A stretch of DNA of 64,000 nt, taken from the NCBI RefSeq assembly GCF_030269925.1, contig NC_085107.1:18850001-18914000 (forward strand), written 5' to 3'. How positions within the stretch are numbered: the stretch's first letter is position 1; each line of letters starts with the position of its first letter. The notes under the pieces are model-generated. The model searched no databases. It was not told the DNA's origin and saw nothing but the letters and a program-made list of their open reading frames with translations. The translations under genes were made by a program, and so were the position numbers. The DNA is from Bombyx mori. Taxonomy: Eukaryota; Arthropoda; Insecta; Lepidoptera; Bombycidae. Positions 44,976 through 54,757 of this stretch are shown here, piece by piece.

Positions 44976-45986
44976 TGTTGGGTACGCAGCACGTCACCCG
45001 TGTCGATAAGGCGAGTGACGCCAACCCAGGTTGGACGGGTTTATGAATCTTATAAGATTTCTTGAAATCCTATAAGACGCCGGATGCCCGTCTCGTGGCG
45101 ATTATTCGTGTCGATCTGAAGCAGTCGATGTAGGGTCCTGAGGTGTACGGTATCGTACAAGCTCACTCGAAATTAAAACTCAAAACTTTACTAATTAACG
45201 TATACCGAGCCGACCGATCTGTCAATACAACCGAATTCAATAACCGACGATCTTTTCAATGGTCTTCAAGTCTTCAATAAATATCTTCAATATTTCAATA
45301 AATTCTTCGAGGCGCAGATGTCTTTACTCGTGCGTTTTTTGGTGTTCTTCGTTCGGAGGGTCGGCGGCTGGCGGTTGGCAGGTAGTCGGTCGAGGGTCGG
45401 TCGGTAGGTCGGCAGGTACCTGACAGCGTCGCAGGGTCGCTTAACTACCTCGGAATGTTACCCTACAGAGATCTCGTGTAAAATACGGCTCTCGTCGAGA
45501 TCATTTTCACTATGATCGGCTCGGTTTATTCGTTATATCTATTTATTTAATAAATGTATATACTAATGCCTTATACTTAACTATTCTATGTTGTAATCCC
45601 TATCGATACATATAACTTATTCTATGCTTAATCTATATGACGCGCCCGTATAAACAAAATACCCGGTCCTGAACACAGATAAATGCTGTTTGTTACATCG
45701 TTTCGGGACGCGGGCCGGGCGCGTGTTCATTTAAGTTAATATGCTAATCTTAAAACTATCGGGAATAATAAAGCAAAAGTGTATACTATTTATTTCAAAG
45801 CAACTTACGTTCTATTCTTAGTAAAATCTATGTGCACGTTATCTATATCCTTATCTATCTATGTGCACTCTATATAATTTATCTATTTGTTATTTATCTA
45901 TTTGTTATAACTCTATGTCTATGTACGTATCTATATAAATCTATTATAAATTCTATAATTCTGAGGCGACGCCGCTGTCGCCAACA
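44976..45986 (-). repeat. BEL/Pao 3' LTR
   Basis: 1011 bp, TGTTGG..CCAACA, uninterrupted. It serves as the reference for the split 5' LTR. Internal near-direct GGTCGG/TCGGTCGG motifs lie near 45380-45415. Confidence 0.95.
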
Positions 45987-45997
45987 TCCTCCCCCTC
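45987..45997 (-). other. Polypurine tract
   Basis: On the minus strand GAGGGGGAGGA lies directly against the 3' LTR, the expected site for priming plus-strand DNA synthesis. Confidence 0.85.
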
Positions 45998-46029
45998 GTG
46001 CGTAGCACCGACTCCTTGTAGTGGCGACT

Positions 46030-48300
46030 CTATGGGCGGGGCTCGTCGCTCGATGCAGGCACCAGCAGGACCATCTTGGAGGCAGGTCTCTTAAGCAGAC
46101 CGCCGCTCGTTCTGACGTCGACGGTTCGTACACGGTTGTCGGGGCCTGGGTAGGTGTGGACAACTTGTCCGCGCGGCCATGTGTTGCGTGGCAGCGTGGA
46201 GTCCACTATGAGGACGGTATCACCACACTGCAAGTCCTCGCCGGCTGCTCTCCCATCGATCTTCCTGGGTAGCAGCGTAGGCAGGTATTTCTTGACTCAC
46301 CTACTCCAGAAGTGGTCTGCCATACGCTGCGCCACTCTCCATGTCCTTTTGCCGGTCAGGTCTTCGTCTGTGTAGTCACCGATTCGCGGAGCTCCGCAGG
46401 ACCTCCCTATGAGGAAGTGGTTCGGCGTGAGTGCTTCTGACTCCCAACTCTCTTCCCTAGCGACGAGCGGTCGCGAGTTGACGACGTGCTCCGCCTCCAA
46501 CAGAAGAGTGTGCAGAACTTCTTCCCTCGGGTGTTTTTCCTTCAGTGTGACCGCCAGCGCGGTCTTCACGGACCGCACCAAACGTTCCCACGCGCCTCCC
46601 ATGTTCGGCGCTCCTGGCGGGATGAACTTCCATTTTATGTTCATCTGAGCGGCCCGTGACACGACGTCTGCTTCCCTTGCATTCTCGATTGCCTGCTTAA
46701 GCTCCTTGTTGGCGCCGACGAAGTTAGTCCCATTGTCGCTGTAAATGACTTTGGGCGTTCCTCGCCGGGCGGCCATCCTGCGCAGCGCTAACAGCATTGA
46801 GTCTGCCGTCAGTGACGCTGCTAGCTCCATGTGGACTGCTCTCGTGGTGAGGCATGTGAACAGCACGCCCCACCTCTTCTCGTGACGTCGTCCTACAGTC
46901 ACCGTCATGGGCCCGAAGTAATCGACGGCAGCACAGGTGAACGGCGGCTCTCCATGTCGTAGCCGCTCTATCGGCAGGTTTCCGGTGGGCGGTAGGCGTG
47001 GTGTACTCCGATAGACCTTGCACCACTGGCATCGGACGGCCGTCGCTCGAAGGATCGATCTTAGACCTAGGATCCAGTAGCGCTGCCGCACCTCGTTTAT
47101 CACCGTTGCGTGGTTACCGTGCTGGAACGCCTCGTGATAGTGTTTGATCAATAATCTCGCTATCACGTGCTTCCCGTCCAGCACGATCGGTCGCTTGCAG
47201 CCTGCATCTATGTATTGCGCTGCGTCGATACGTCCGCGCAGGCGCAACAGGCCATCTTCCATCACGACGTCGAGCCGTCGCAACTTGGGGTGACGTTCGG
47301 GATCTTTTTCACCGAAGCTCTCTCCTTGGCTGCTTCTCAGTAGGATCTTCTCCGCTTCCTTCAAGTGGATTCGATCAAGCAGCAGCCACGCTTCTTTAGG
47401 TGCTTCCGGGGTCCTTAACTTCCATGTGGATCGGGGTTGCTTCGTTCGTGTCGTCCTCCACGTGGGATCTTGCTGCTCCAATTGTCTGGACACGCAGGCG
47501 CTCTCCTTCCGAGGTCGACACAGCTCGATAAATTGGAGGACCCTGGCTGTTGCTCTCAATAACTTGACCCAGCTTGAGAATCTGTGCGGATCGGGCGTGG
47601 GTCGAGCGTCAGCGGTTCTCGCCGTGGCGACCAGGAAGGCCTCTTTCTTTTCTCCAGACGGTTCTTGCTTGAATGTTCGCGGCTTGGGCCAGCGCGATCC
47701 ATCCCACGTCAGGAACTTGGGTCCATTAAACCACCGATGCGTGTGGTCGAAATCCGCCGGCGCCTCCCTAGTTGCGTCGTCTGCTGGGTTTTGCGAGCCA
47801 GGCACCCATCGCCATTCTTGGGGCTTCGTTGACTCTTCTATCTCGGCGAGTCGGTGCGCGATGAAAGGTTTGAACGTGCGTGGGTCGGTCTTTATCCATG
47901 TCAGGACTGTACTGGAGTCAGTCCAGTACGTCCTTACACCGACTGCGATGTCCAATTCGTCCGCTATCGCCTGCGCCATCCTTGTCCCCAGCAGCGCAGC
48001 TTGCAGCTCCAGCCTTGGGATAGAGACTGGTCTCAGTGGGGTCACCCTGGCTTTCCCTGCTAGAAGCGTGACGTGGTAGGTGCTCTCGTCTGTCTTCTGA
48101 CGCCAATAGACTGCACACGCGTAGGCCTTCTCGCTGGCGTCGGTGAACGTGTGCAGCTCCCCCTCAGTGCTGCAGCACGAGAAGCACCTTGCTATTCGGA
48201 GGCCTTGCAACATGCGGAGGTTCTCCATGTAGCGTTTCCACGCCACCTCGTCCTTTTCCAGGATGACGTCGTCCCAGTCAATCCCACTCCGCCAAACGCT
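46030..48300 (-). pseudogene. pol: BEL pol: RNase H and integrase, with one premature stop
   Basis: One frame runs from about 48300 to 46030, broken only by TGA at 46297-46299 within the integrase C-terminal part. Numbered from the codon at 48246: RNase H motifs with D36 (TFTDAS), E80 (PRLELQAAL), D110 (YWTDSS) and D156; the integrase zinc motif with H371, H376, C406 and C409; and the catalytic triad D442 (VDYFG), D504 (SDNGTNF) and E554 (GGAWERL). All these residues are intact. The piece after the stop (46030-46296) continues in the same frame with the CGDTVLIVD..RGQV region usual for this family. Upstream joins RT remnants in other frames. Confidence 0.9.
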
Positions 48301-48867
48301 CTTCTCGTTTGGTCGGGGTTCGTGCTTCTATATCCTTTGAGTCTCGTGGATGGATCCGGAATCCCATCCCGTCCGACTCGTAGAACCACCGCAGGTCCGG
48401 GGTCTTTTCTTCCTTCGACCCCAGCTCTATGTCTCCTGGGGTCACACCACCTGCGAGGCTCACCAGAATGCAGCGCCTTCTATTGCCCGCGCGGCTTCTG
48501 GATATCGATGTCCGTAATCCTTGGCATTCTTATTTGTAACGAACGACGCCGTGCTCGGTGAACAGATCGCTCCGAATATGACCGACGTCATTCTATACTC
48601 TTTGGAGCGGCCTCGCGTCGATCTTCTCTATAGAGGAATCTTGGGCTGTCGCGGTCCACGTCCCTGATCCTTATCTGCAGGAACTTCTCCTTGATGTCCG
48701 CGACAACCACGACGAGCCTTTGCCGGAACCGCAACAACGCTTCGAACAGGGATTGTAGGTCCGAGCTTCGAAGCGACCGTCATCGCGTCTCCAACCTCTG
48801 TCGTCCTCCTTCTCCAAGATGTCAAACGCCTTCGCCTCCATATCCGTGCTCGGACGCTTGAGTGGGA
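48247..48867 (-). pseudogene. pol: BEL reverse transcriptase, fragmented by deletions
   Basis: Only scattered pieces remain, in different frames. One, near 48590-48740, contains ADIKEKFLQI and DSPRFLY, the block around the first catalytic aspartate. A second, around 48480-48590, carries the SPST-containing block. A third, near 48310-48463, contains LRWFYESDGMGF and PTKREE from the thumb/connection side. The region that should carry the YxDD catalytic pair is absent, and the finger region between protease and ADIKE is far shorter than in intact BEL elements. This copy cannot encode active reverse transcriptase. Confidence 0.8.
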
Positions 48868-50913
48868 CTCTATCGTGAAGTGCTCCTTCACCTGTCTGCC
48901 CAAGGCCTCTTCGCGCATCGATACATGGGCGCAGGTGAGGAAGTTGACCTCTTTCGCGTTGTTGCCATCGAGGCCATGCAGCACCCATCCCAATTGGGTG
49001 AATGAGGCTACCGGCTGGTTCCTTCTGCCCCTGCGCGTCCTCTTGGCGGCGATGAGTCCCCAGTTGTCCTGCCCGATCAATAACTGGGGGGATTGTTCAT
49101 CGTGACATAACTGGTCCGCCAGGCTCCTCAGGTGCGCGTAGCCTTCGATGGTTTCCCTCTTCAGTCGCTGGGGTGCAAGGCTCATGTCGTCCATGGTGCG
49201 CGCTCCGACGATCGTCCTCTTCTGCCGCTGGTGAAGCCCTCGAACTCGGATGTTAAGCTTCATCGAGTCCTTCTTTGTCAGGGTCTTCCCGCCCACGGTC
49301 TCAAGGCGGAGCGTCTCCTTGGGTCCCTTCAGGCCGATCTGCTTCGCCACGCTCGAGTCCAGGAGAGTTACAGTGGAGCCTTCGTCCAGCAGGGCCAGCA
49401 CCGTCGTCGATCCCGATGGCCCGTACACTTCAACGGGCACCATCTTCAAGTACGCCCTGCTGATCTGTGTGCAGTTGATGGGAAGTCGCACGTTGTTCGC
49501 GATTTCCCTGTTCTCTGCTGGCTCTGTCTCCGGCTTCTCGTTGTGTAGCGAGTGGTGATGCCAGCGCTTGCACGTGCGGCATGGCGGTCGTTGACACGAT
49601 TGCTTTCGGTGCTCACCATCGAGGCACTTGTAACATAGGCGCGACTCCTTTGCCATTCTCCATCGTTCCTGCACTGTAGCGCCCTTGTACCTCGGACAAT
49701 CGTACAGCGGGTGTCCATCCTTGCATTGCGGGCACGCCGGCTTGTCTATTATTACTCTGTCCGAAGTTGCGCGCTCGGTGCAGTCGGTTGTGGCGTGCGT
49801 CGCCTGTCGCCTCGATGGTTGTCTTTTCGTTGCTACTTCAGCCACGGCGTGTGGCCCGCACCGGTCCGCCATCTTGTTCAGGAAGCCGCACATCGTGTTG
49901 AGGTCCGGGTCTCCTTCGGTCTTTTCGATAATGTGATCGTACCACCGGAACCTCAGGATGGTCGGCATCTTGTCGACGATGCTCTTCAGCAGTTCGGGCG
50001 ACATCAAATATTGGGGTTTCCGCAGCCCCCTGATCGCTGCGACGGTATTGTTAACATTGCTCGCCAGTGAGCAAATGTCGTAGGCGGAGTCGCTTATCGT
50101 TGGAAGTCTTCGTATGCGGTCTAGCTCCGCTAAGACTAAAGCGTCCGCCCTTCCATAGCACCGCCGCAGTGATTCCATTACTTCCTCCGGTGTGCTCTCG
50201 GAGTACAGCTGGCTGCGGACTCCTTCCCTGGCTTGTCCTTTCAGCGCTCTTCTCAGCCGCGCCATGTTTTGAGCGCTTGAGAAGAGTGGAGCGGTATCCT
50301 CGTAGACAGCCTTGAAGGCCACCCACTCCCTGCAGTCGCCTTCGAACGTCGGCAACTGGTGCATGTAGTCGGGTTGTGGCGGCAGCTCCTTGGTCGTTGC
50401 GCTCCTCACTGCTTCCACTATCGCCTTAGCCAGGTCCCTGTTGCTGCAATCTTCCATGTTGGCCTTGCTGACGGGGTGGTTCTCAATGTGCTCGCCTGCG
50501 GGCTCCTTGTCCATACTGCCCGCCGACGTCTGGACCCAGGCCCTGACCTGGTCCTCCCGGTCCTTTGGCTCTTCTATAATGGAATCATCGTCGTCTTCGC
50601 TTTCGGCCTGAATCAATTGCAGGCGGAGTCTGGCGGCTATGGTGGCTGCTTGTGCTTCTATCAATTCTTTTTCCGCCAGCTCCGCTCTCGCTGCCAGTTC
50701 CTTACGTCGTAGCGATTTCTTCGACGCGGGTCTATTTTCACCACGTGTCCGCGTCGTTATCTCTTCAAGTTTTGTGTTCTGGGTCGTACCGGTCGCGGAG
50801 CTCTCGTATGTTTCGTACGACGTCGCTTCTGTTGCCTCCGGACTGGATTCTTGAACCGCAGGTTCGAGTGGCTGTTCCCTCGATGATCCCTTGTTGCTCC
50901 TGGTGATCGGCAT
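48868..50913 (-). CDS. gag: BEL gag and aspartic protease, open frame
   Basis: ATG at 50913 (MPITRSNKGS), 38 bases inside the LTR edge. Numbered from the frame's first codon at 50967: a charged helical stretch 80-125, the gag core (LPTFEGDCREWVAFKAVYED, about 205-224), three zinc-knuckle-like motifs starting at C412 (CPQCKDGHPLYDC), C445 (CYKCLDGEHRKQSC) and C463, and a protease motif D528 (LLDEGSTVTLLD) with LLIGQDNWGLI near 629, typical of peptidase family A17 in BEL/Pao. The frame is intact to about residue 700 (near 48868). Open frame to 48628 follows, but that tail is out of register with the RT. Confidence 0.9.
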
Positions 50914-50931
50914 CGTTGAATAATCGCTGTA

Positions 50932-50948
50932 TCCGGCTCGAAGGACCA
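50932..50948 (-). other. Primer-binding site matching tRNA-Tyr 3' end
   Basis: Plus-strand TCCGGCTCGAAGGACCA equals the 3' end of eukaryotic tRNA-Tyr plus CCA. On the element's strand this is TGGTCCTTCGAGCCGGA, two bases after the 5' LTR. Confidence 0.85.
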
Positions 50949-51628
50949 GCTGTTGGGTACGCAGCACGTCACCCGTGTCGATAAGGCGAGTGACGCCAAC
51001 CCAGGTTGGACGGGTTTATGAATCTTATAAGATTTCTTGAAATCCTATAAGACGCCGGATGCCCGTCTCGTGGCGATTATTCGTGTCGATCTGAAGCAGT
51101 CGATGTAGGGTCCTGAGGTGTACGGTATCGTACAAGCTCACTCGAAATTAAAACTCAAAACTTTACTAATTAACGTATACCGAGCCGACCGATCTGTCAA
51201 TACAACCGAATTCAATAACCGACGATCTTTTCAATGGTCTTCAAGTCTTCAATAAATATCTTCAATATTTCAATAAATTCTTCGAGGCGCAGATGTCTTT
51301 ACTCGTGCGTTTTTTGGTGTTCTTCGTTCGGAGGGTCGGCGGCTGGCGGTTGGCAGGTAGTCGGTCGAGGGTCGGTCGGTAGGTCGGCAGGTACCTGACA
51401 GCGTCGCAGGGTCGCTTAACTACCTCGGAATGTTACCCTACAGAGATCTCGTGTAAAATACGGCTCTCGTCGAGATCATTTTCACTATGATCGGCTCGGT
51501 TTATTCGTTATATCTATTTATTTAATAAATGTATATACTAATGCCTTATACTTAACTATTCTATGTTGTAATCCCTATCGATACATATAACTTATTCTAT
51601 GCTTAATCTATATGACGCGCCCGTATAA

Positions 51629-51638
51629 ACAAAATACC
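51629..51638. repeat. LINE target-site duplication (left)
   Basis: ACAAAATACC here and at 56940-56949. The unsplit 3' LTR has a single ACAAAATACC, which proves the duplication. Confidence 0.96.
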
Positions 51639-51856
51639 TTTTTTTTTTTTTTTTTTTTTTTCCCTACCTATGCTGATAGCCTTGAGAGGCTATTTCAGCT
51701 TCATCCTAACGTTAGTAGGTGAGCTCGCGGGGCTCAACCGGAGAGTTGCTAACACTGACCCTAGCAAGAGCAGTGCTTCGCTGAATCTACCACCGGATCG
51801 GAAACGCGACCCACTGAGAAGATCCGGCGAGAAACTCAGTGGGCTGTGTCTATGGG

Positions 51857-54739
51857 TTAGTTCGCTCGTCGAGCCCTTCGTCGCAAGCGACGGGTTCGAC
51901 GAGGACGGTGACCGGTGCTTGTGGTGCCTAAAAGCACCGTTAATGGATCAGGAGGATCCGTAATGACGTGCTTTGGGCGACGTCGACGGTTTACCATTCG
52001 GTCTACTGGGTCGGGTATGTAATTTCCAGCGGCTACGATGAGAGGGTTCTCATGTCGTGCCGCCTTCTCAAAATGGCGCAGCGATGCCGACTGTAGATAC
52101 TTACTAAGAGAGTCGAGCTCCAGGTCGTCGTGGAGATCCACATTCCTAAGGAACCAAGGCGCTCCGACGGCTATCCTGCAGAATCGTGATTGAATAACCT
52201 GAAGGGATTTCAAGTGGGTGCGGGCTGCGTGAGCGAACACTACGCTTGCATACGTCATGACGGGGCGTATGCAAGTTTTGTAGAGAGTTACCTTATTGCG
52301 GAGGGACAGTTTGCTTCGACTACAAAGCATTGGATAGAGTCGTCCTAGAATAAACGCGGCGCGGTCGCGTACCGTTTTTATATGGGGACGGAATGTCATC
52401 CCTCTGTCGAGGGTGACGCCTAGATATTTGACCTTCGAGACCCACGGAATGGGCTGGCCAAAGAGAGTGATGGGACTAACGGCGGAGGTGTTTGCGCGCC
52501 TACTACGGAGTGGGATGCTCGAAGTGATGTTCGGAGGGCGACCCCTTTTGAAGAGCACCGCTGCGCTTTTCATGGGGTTGATGTCTATTCGCCACTTCCG
52601 GAACCACTGTCCCAGGGTGGCTACTGCGATCTGGAGTCGCCGATGAAGCAGCGACATCTTCCTACACGAGTAGTAGATAGCCGTGTCATCGGCGAAGAGC
52701 GCTAGATGGGTCTCCGGAGACCGGGGTATATCATTGATATACAAACTAAATAATAACGGGGAGAGCGCGGAGCCTTGCGGGACTCCGGCGGTCAGTTGAC
52801 GGGGACGAGAACGAGTTCCCTCTACTCGATATCGAAACGAACGGTTCGACAAGAAGTCTCGTATGATGAGCACGAGTCTGTCTGGCACTCCCATGTTGTA
52901 TAGTTTATAAATTAAACCGTTGTGCCAGACTTTGTCGAACGCCTTCGCGATGTCGAAGAAGAGGGCGCCGGTCGGGATTTGTTTACGCCTATTTAGTCCC
53001 ATCAGAATGTGCTCCGTGAGGCGGTGCACTTGTTGTACGCACGAGTGTTTTGAGCGGAATCCGAACTGTTCGTCTATGAGAATTTTGTTCGCGGTAACAA
53101 AATTCCAGAGGCGTTTCCTAAGGAGCCGTTCGTAAATTTTTCCTATCGTCGAGAGGAGACTAATCGGACGGTAACTAGAAGTTTCGTTTGTCGGTTTGCC
53201 CGGCTTATGTATACCGATAACGTCCGCTTCTTTCCACACCGCGGGAAAGATGCAGTGCGTCATAGCGGCATTTAAAATTGTAGCCAACATTGCTATCAGT
53301 TGGACTGGCAAGAGTTTAAGCGCGCGGTTGTGGATGCCGTCGGAGCCGGGTGCCTTCCTAGGTTGTAGGTTGTGGATCGCGTCTCTAACTTCGTCGGTGG
53401 TAATGGGGGGTAACGCGTCCGAGGGCGGCAGGGAAGCTCTGCGCTCGACCTCCCTGTCGACTAACTCGGTGTGTTCGGGGTCCGCGTGTTGAGTGCTGGT
53501 GGTGCACTGCTCTTGCAGTGCATCGGCCAGCAGCTCAGCCTTGTCATCGTCATCGAATGCCGGTGGTTGGCCTGAAGGGCGTACGAGGGGAGGCATAGTG
53601 GCTATAGTTCCGGATTTGAGAGTCCTAGCTAGTCGCCAGTATGCTTGGTGGGAGGGCGCGAGTTGTTCTAAATAACTATGCCAATTATCGTTACGCGCGT
53701 CGCTTAAGCGGGAGTGGACTTCGCGTTGTAGACGACGCATCCGAATCCGGTTTGAATGCGTGGGAAGACGATCGTAGGCCCGGATTGCCGCGTTCCTAAC
53801 TCTTAAGAGATTCCTAAGATCGGGGGACAGTCTGATGCGGTGGAAGCTGTCCTCCACATCGACTTCTTTAGAAGATCTAATGATCGCGGAAGATATGTGA
53901 TCGGTAATGATGTTTATGGATTCGACGGTGTCCTCGGGGGATAGATTCGAATCCGGGCCGTAAGGGAGGATTGGCAGAGCGGTGTCGGCTAGGCACGTGC
54001 CCAGCTTATTCCAATCCACCATGGTCCTCGTAACAGTGACTGGGTTGTGGGGGCGACCGAGCTGCATAACGACAGGTCGGTGGTCCGAGTCGAGCTCTGA
54101 CATTGCTTCGATGGAACGCAAGCGCAGAGTTACGTTCCTCAGCAGTGCCAGGTCTATAGTGCTCGGACGGAGCGCGATGTTATACGGATAACATGTTGGA
54201 GTTGGGGGACCGACTACTTCAAAGGTAAGGTCGTCTATAAACGCGTCGAGACGCCTACCATTTATGTTTGAACTGTGGCAGTTCCACCTAGTGTGGTGGC
54301 AATTTAAATCGCCTGCCAGGATGACGGAGTCTCCCATGCCGAACAGTGACTCGATGTCACTGCTCAGAAGGGGCTTGTCCGGGGGGAGATAAACGGATGC
54401 GATGACGATCGGCTGGTGTCCCGTCAGCGAGATACGGCACACTGACGCCTCGATATGTGAGAGCGAGGGAGTATCGAGAGGGACAACGTGCAGGGCCCGC
54501 CTATAGTAAATGGCAGTCCCGCCTTTGGAGGCGGTGAGTCTGTCATTCCTAACCATGACGTAATTCGCGACTTTCGGGTCGCGACGCGAGGGCTTCAGAC
54601 AGGTTTCCTGCACTAATAGAATATCTACAAGATTATCGCGGAGGAATTCGAAAATTTGATCGCGTTGCCGCGCGAGTCCGTTAGCATTGTAGAATGCTAA
54701 CGTAAGGGAATACGGTTTTTCTCTACCTTTTTGCGCCAT
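51857..54739 (-). CDS. LINE ORF2: APE endonuclease and reverse transcriptase
   Basis: A 960-residue frame with ATG at 54739. It nicks target DNA and copies the element RNA at the break (target-primed reverse transcription). The apurinic-type endonuclease occupies about 1-230 with N18 (YNANG), E45 (LVQET), D144/N146 (AGDLN), D196 (STIDLAL) and D219/H220 (DSDHRP) all present. The reverse transcriptase spans about 430-760: RKAPGSDGI (461-469), SSYRPISLL, FFDIAKAFDKVW with D596, AGVPQGSALSP (651-661) and LFADD with D684/D685. The C-terminal 760-960 includes IRPVMTYAS and a very basic end (GHRPRRTRRLRRRARR). No internal stop. Full-length compared with Jockey-type ORF2. Confidence 0.95.
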   Translation of the reverse strand: MAQKGREKPYSLTLAFYNANGLARQRDQIFEFLRDNLVDILLVQETCLKPSRRDPKVANYVMVRNDRLTASKGGTAIYYRRALHVVPLDTPSLSHIEASVCRISLTGHQPIVIASVYLPPDKPLLSSDIESLFGMGDSVILAGDLNCHHTRWNCHSSNINGRRLDAFIDDLTFEVVGPPTPTCYPYNIALRPSTIDLALLRNVTLRLRSIEAMSELDSDHRPVVMQLGRPHNPVTVTRTMVDWNKLGTCLADTALPILPYGPDSNLSPEDTVESINIITDHISSAIIRSSKEVDVEDSFHRIRLSPDLRNLLRVRNAAIRAYDRLPTHSNRIRMRRLQREVHSRLSDARNDNWHSYLEQLAPSHQAYWRLARTLKSGTIATMPPLVRPSGQPPAFDDDDKAELLADALQEQCTTSTQHADPEHTELVDREVERRASLPPSDALPPITTDEVRDAIHNLQPRKAPGSDGIHNRALKLLPVQLIAMLATILNAAMTHCIFPAVWKEADVIGIHKPGKPTNETSSYRPISLLSTIGKIYERLLRKRLWNFVTANKILIDEQFGFRSKHSCVQQVHRLTEHILMGLNRRKQIPTGALFFDIAKAFDKVWHNGLIYKLYNMGVPDRLVLIIRDFLSNRSFRYRVEGTRSRPRQLTAGVPQGSALSPLLFSLYINDIPRSPETHLALFADDTAIYYSCRKMSLLHRRLQIAVATLGQWFRKWRIDINPMKSAAVLFKRGRPPNITSSIPLRSRRANTSAVSPITLFGQPIPWVSKVKYLGVTLDRGMTFRPHIKTVRDRAAFILGRLYPMLCSRSKLSLRNKVTLYKTCIRPVMTYASVVFAHAARTHLKSLQVIQSRFCRIAVGAPWFLRNVDLHDDLELDSLSKYLQSASLRHFEKAARHENPLIVAAGNYIPDPVDRMVNRRRRPKHVITDPPDPLTVLLGTTSTGHRPRRTRRLRRRARRAN

Positions 54740-54757
54740 TGATTACCGGTAAAGATT

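Noticed and set aside
47426..48079. A 217-residue plus-strand frame
   Set aside because: It lies antisense to the BEL RNase H/integrase frame, which carries all family motifs. The plus frame has no recognisable domain.
48875..50712. Several plus-strand frames of 70-140 residues
   Set aside because: They mirror the GC-rich gag/protease coding strand and have no motif of their own.
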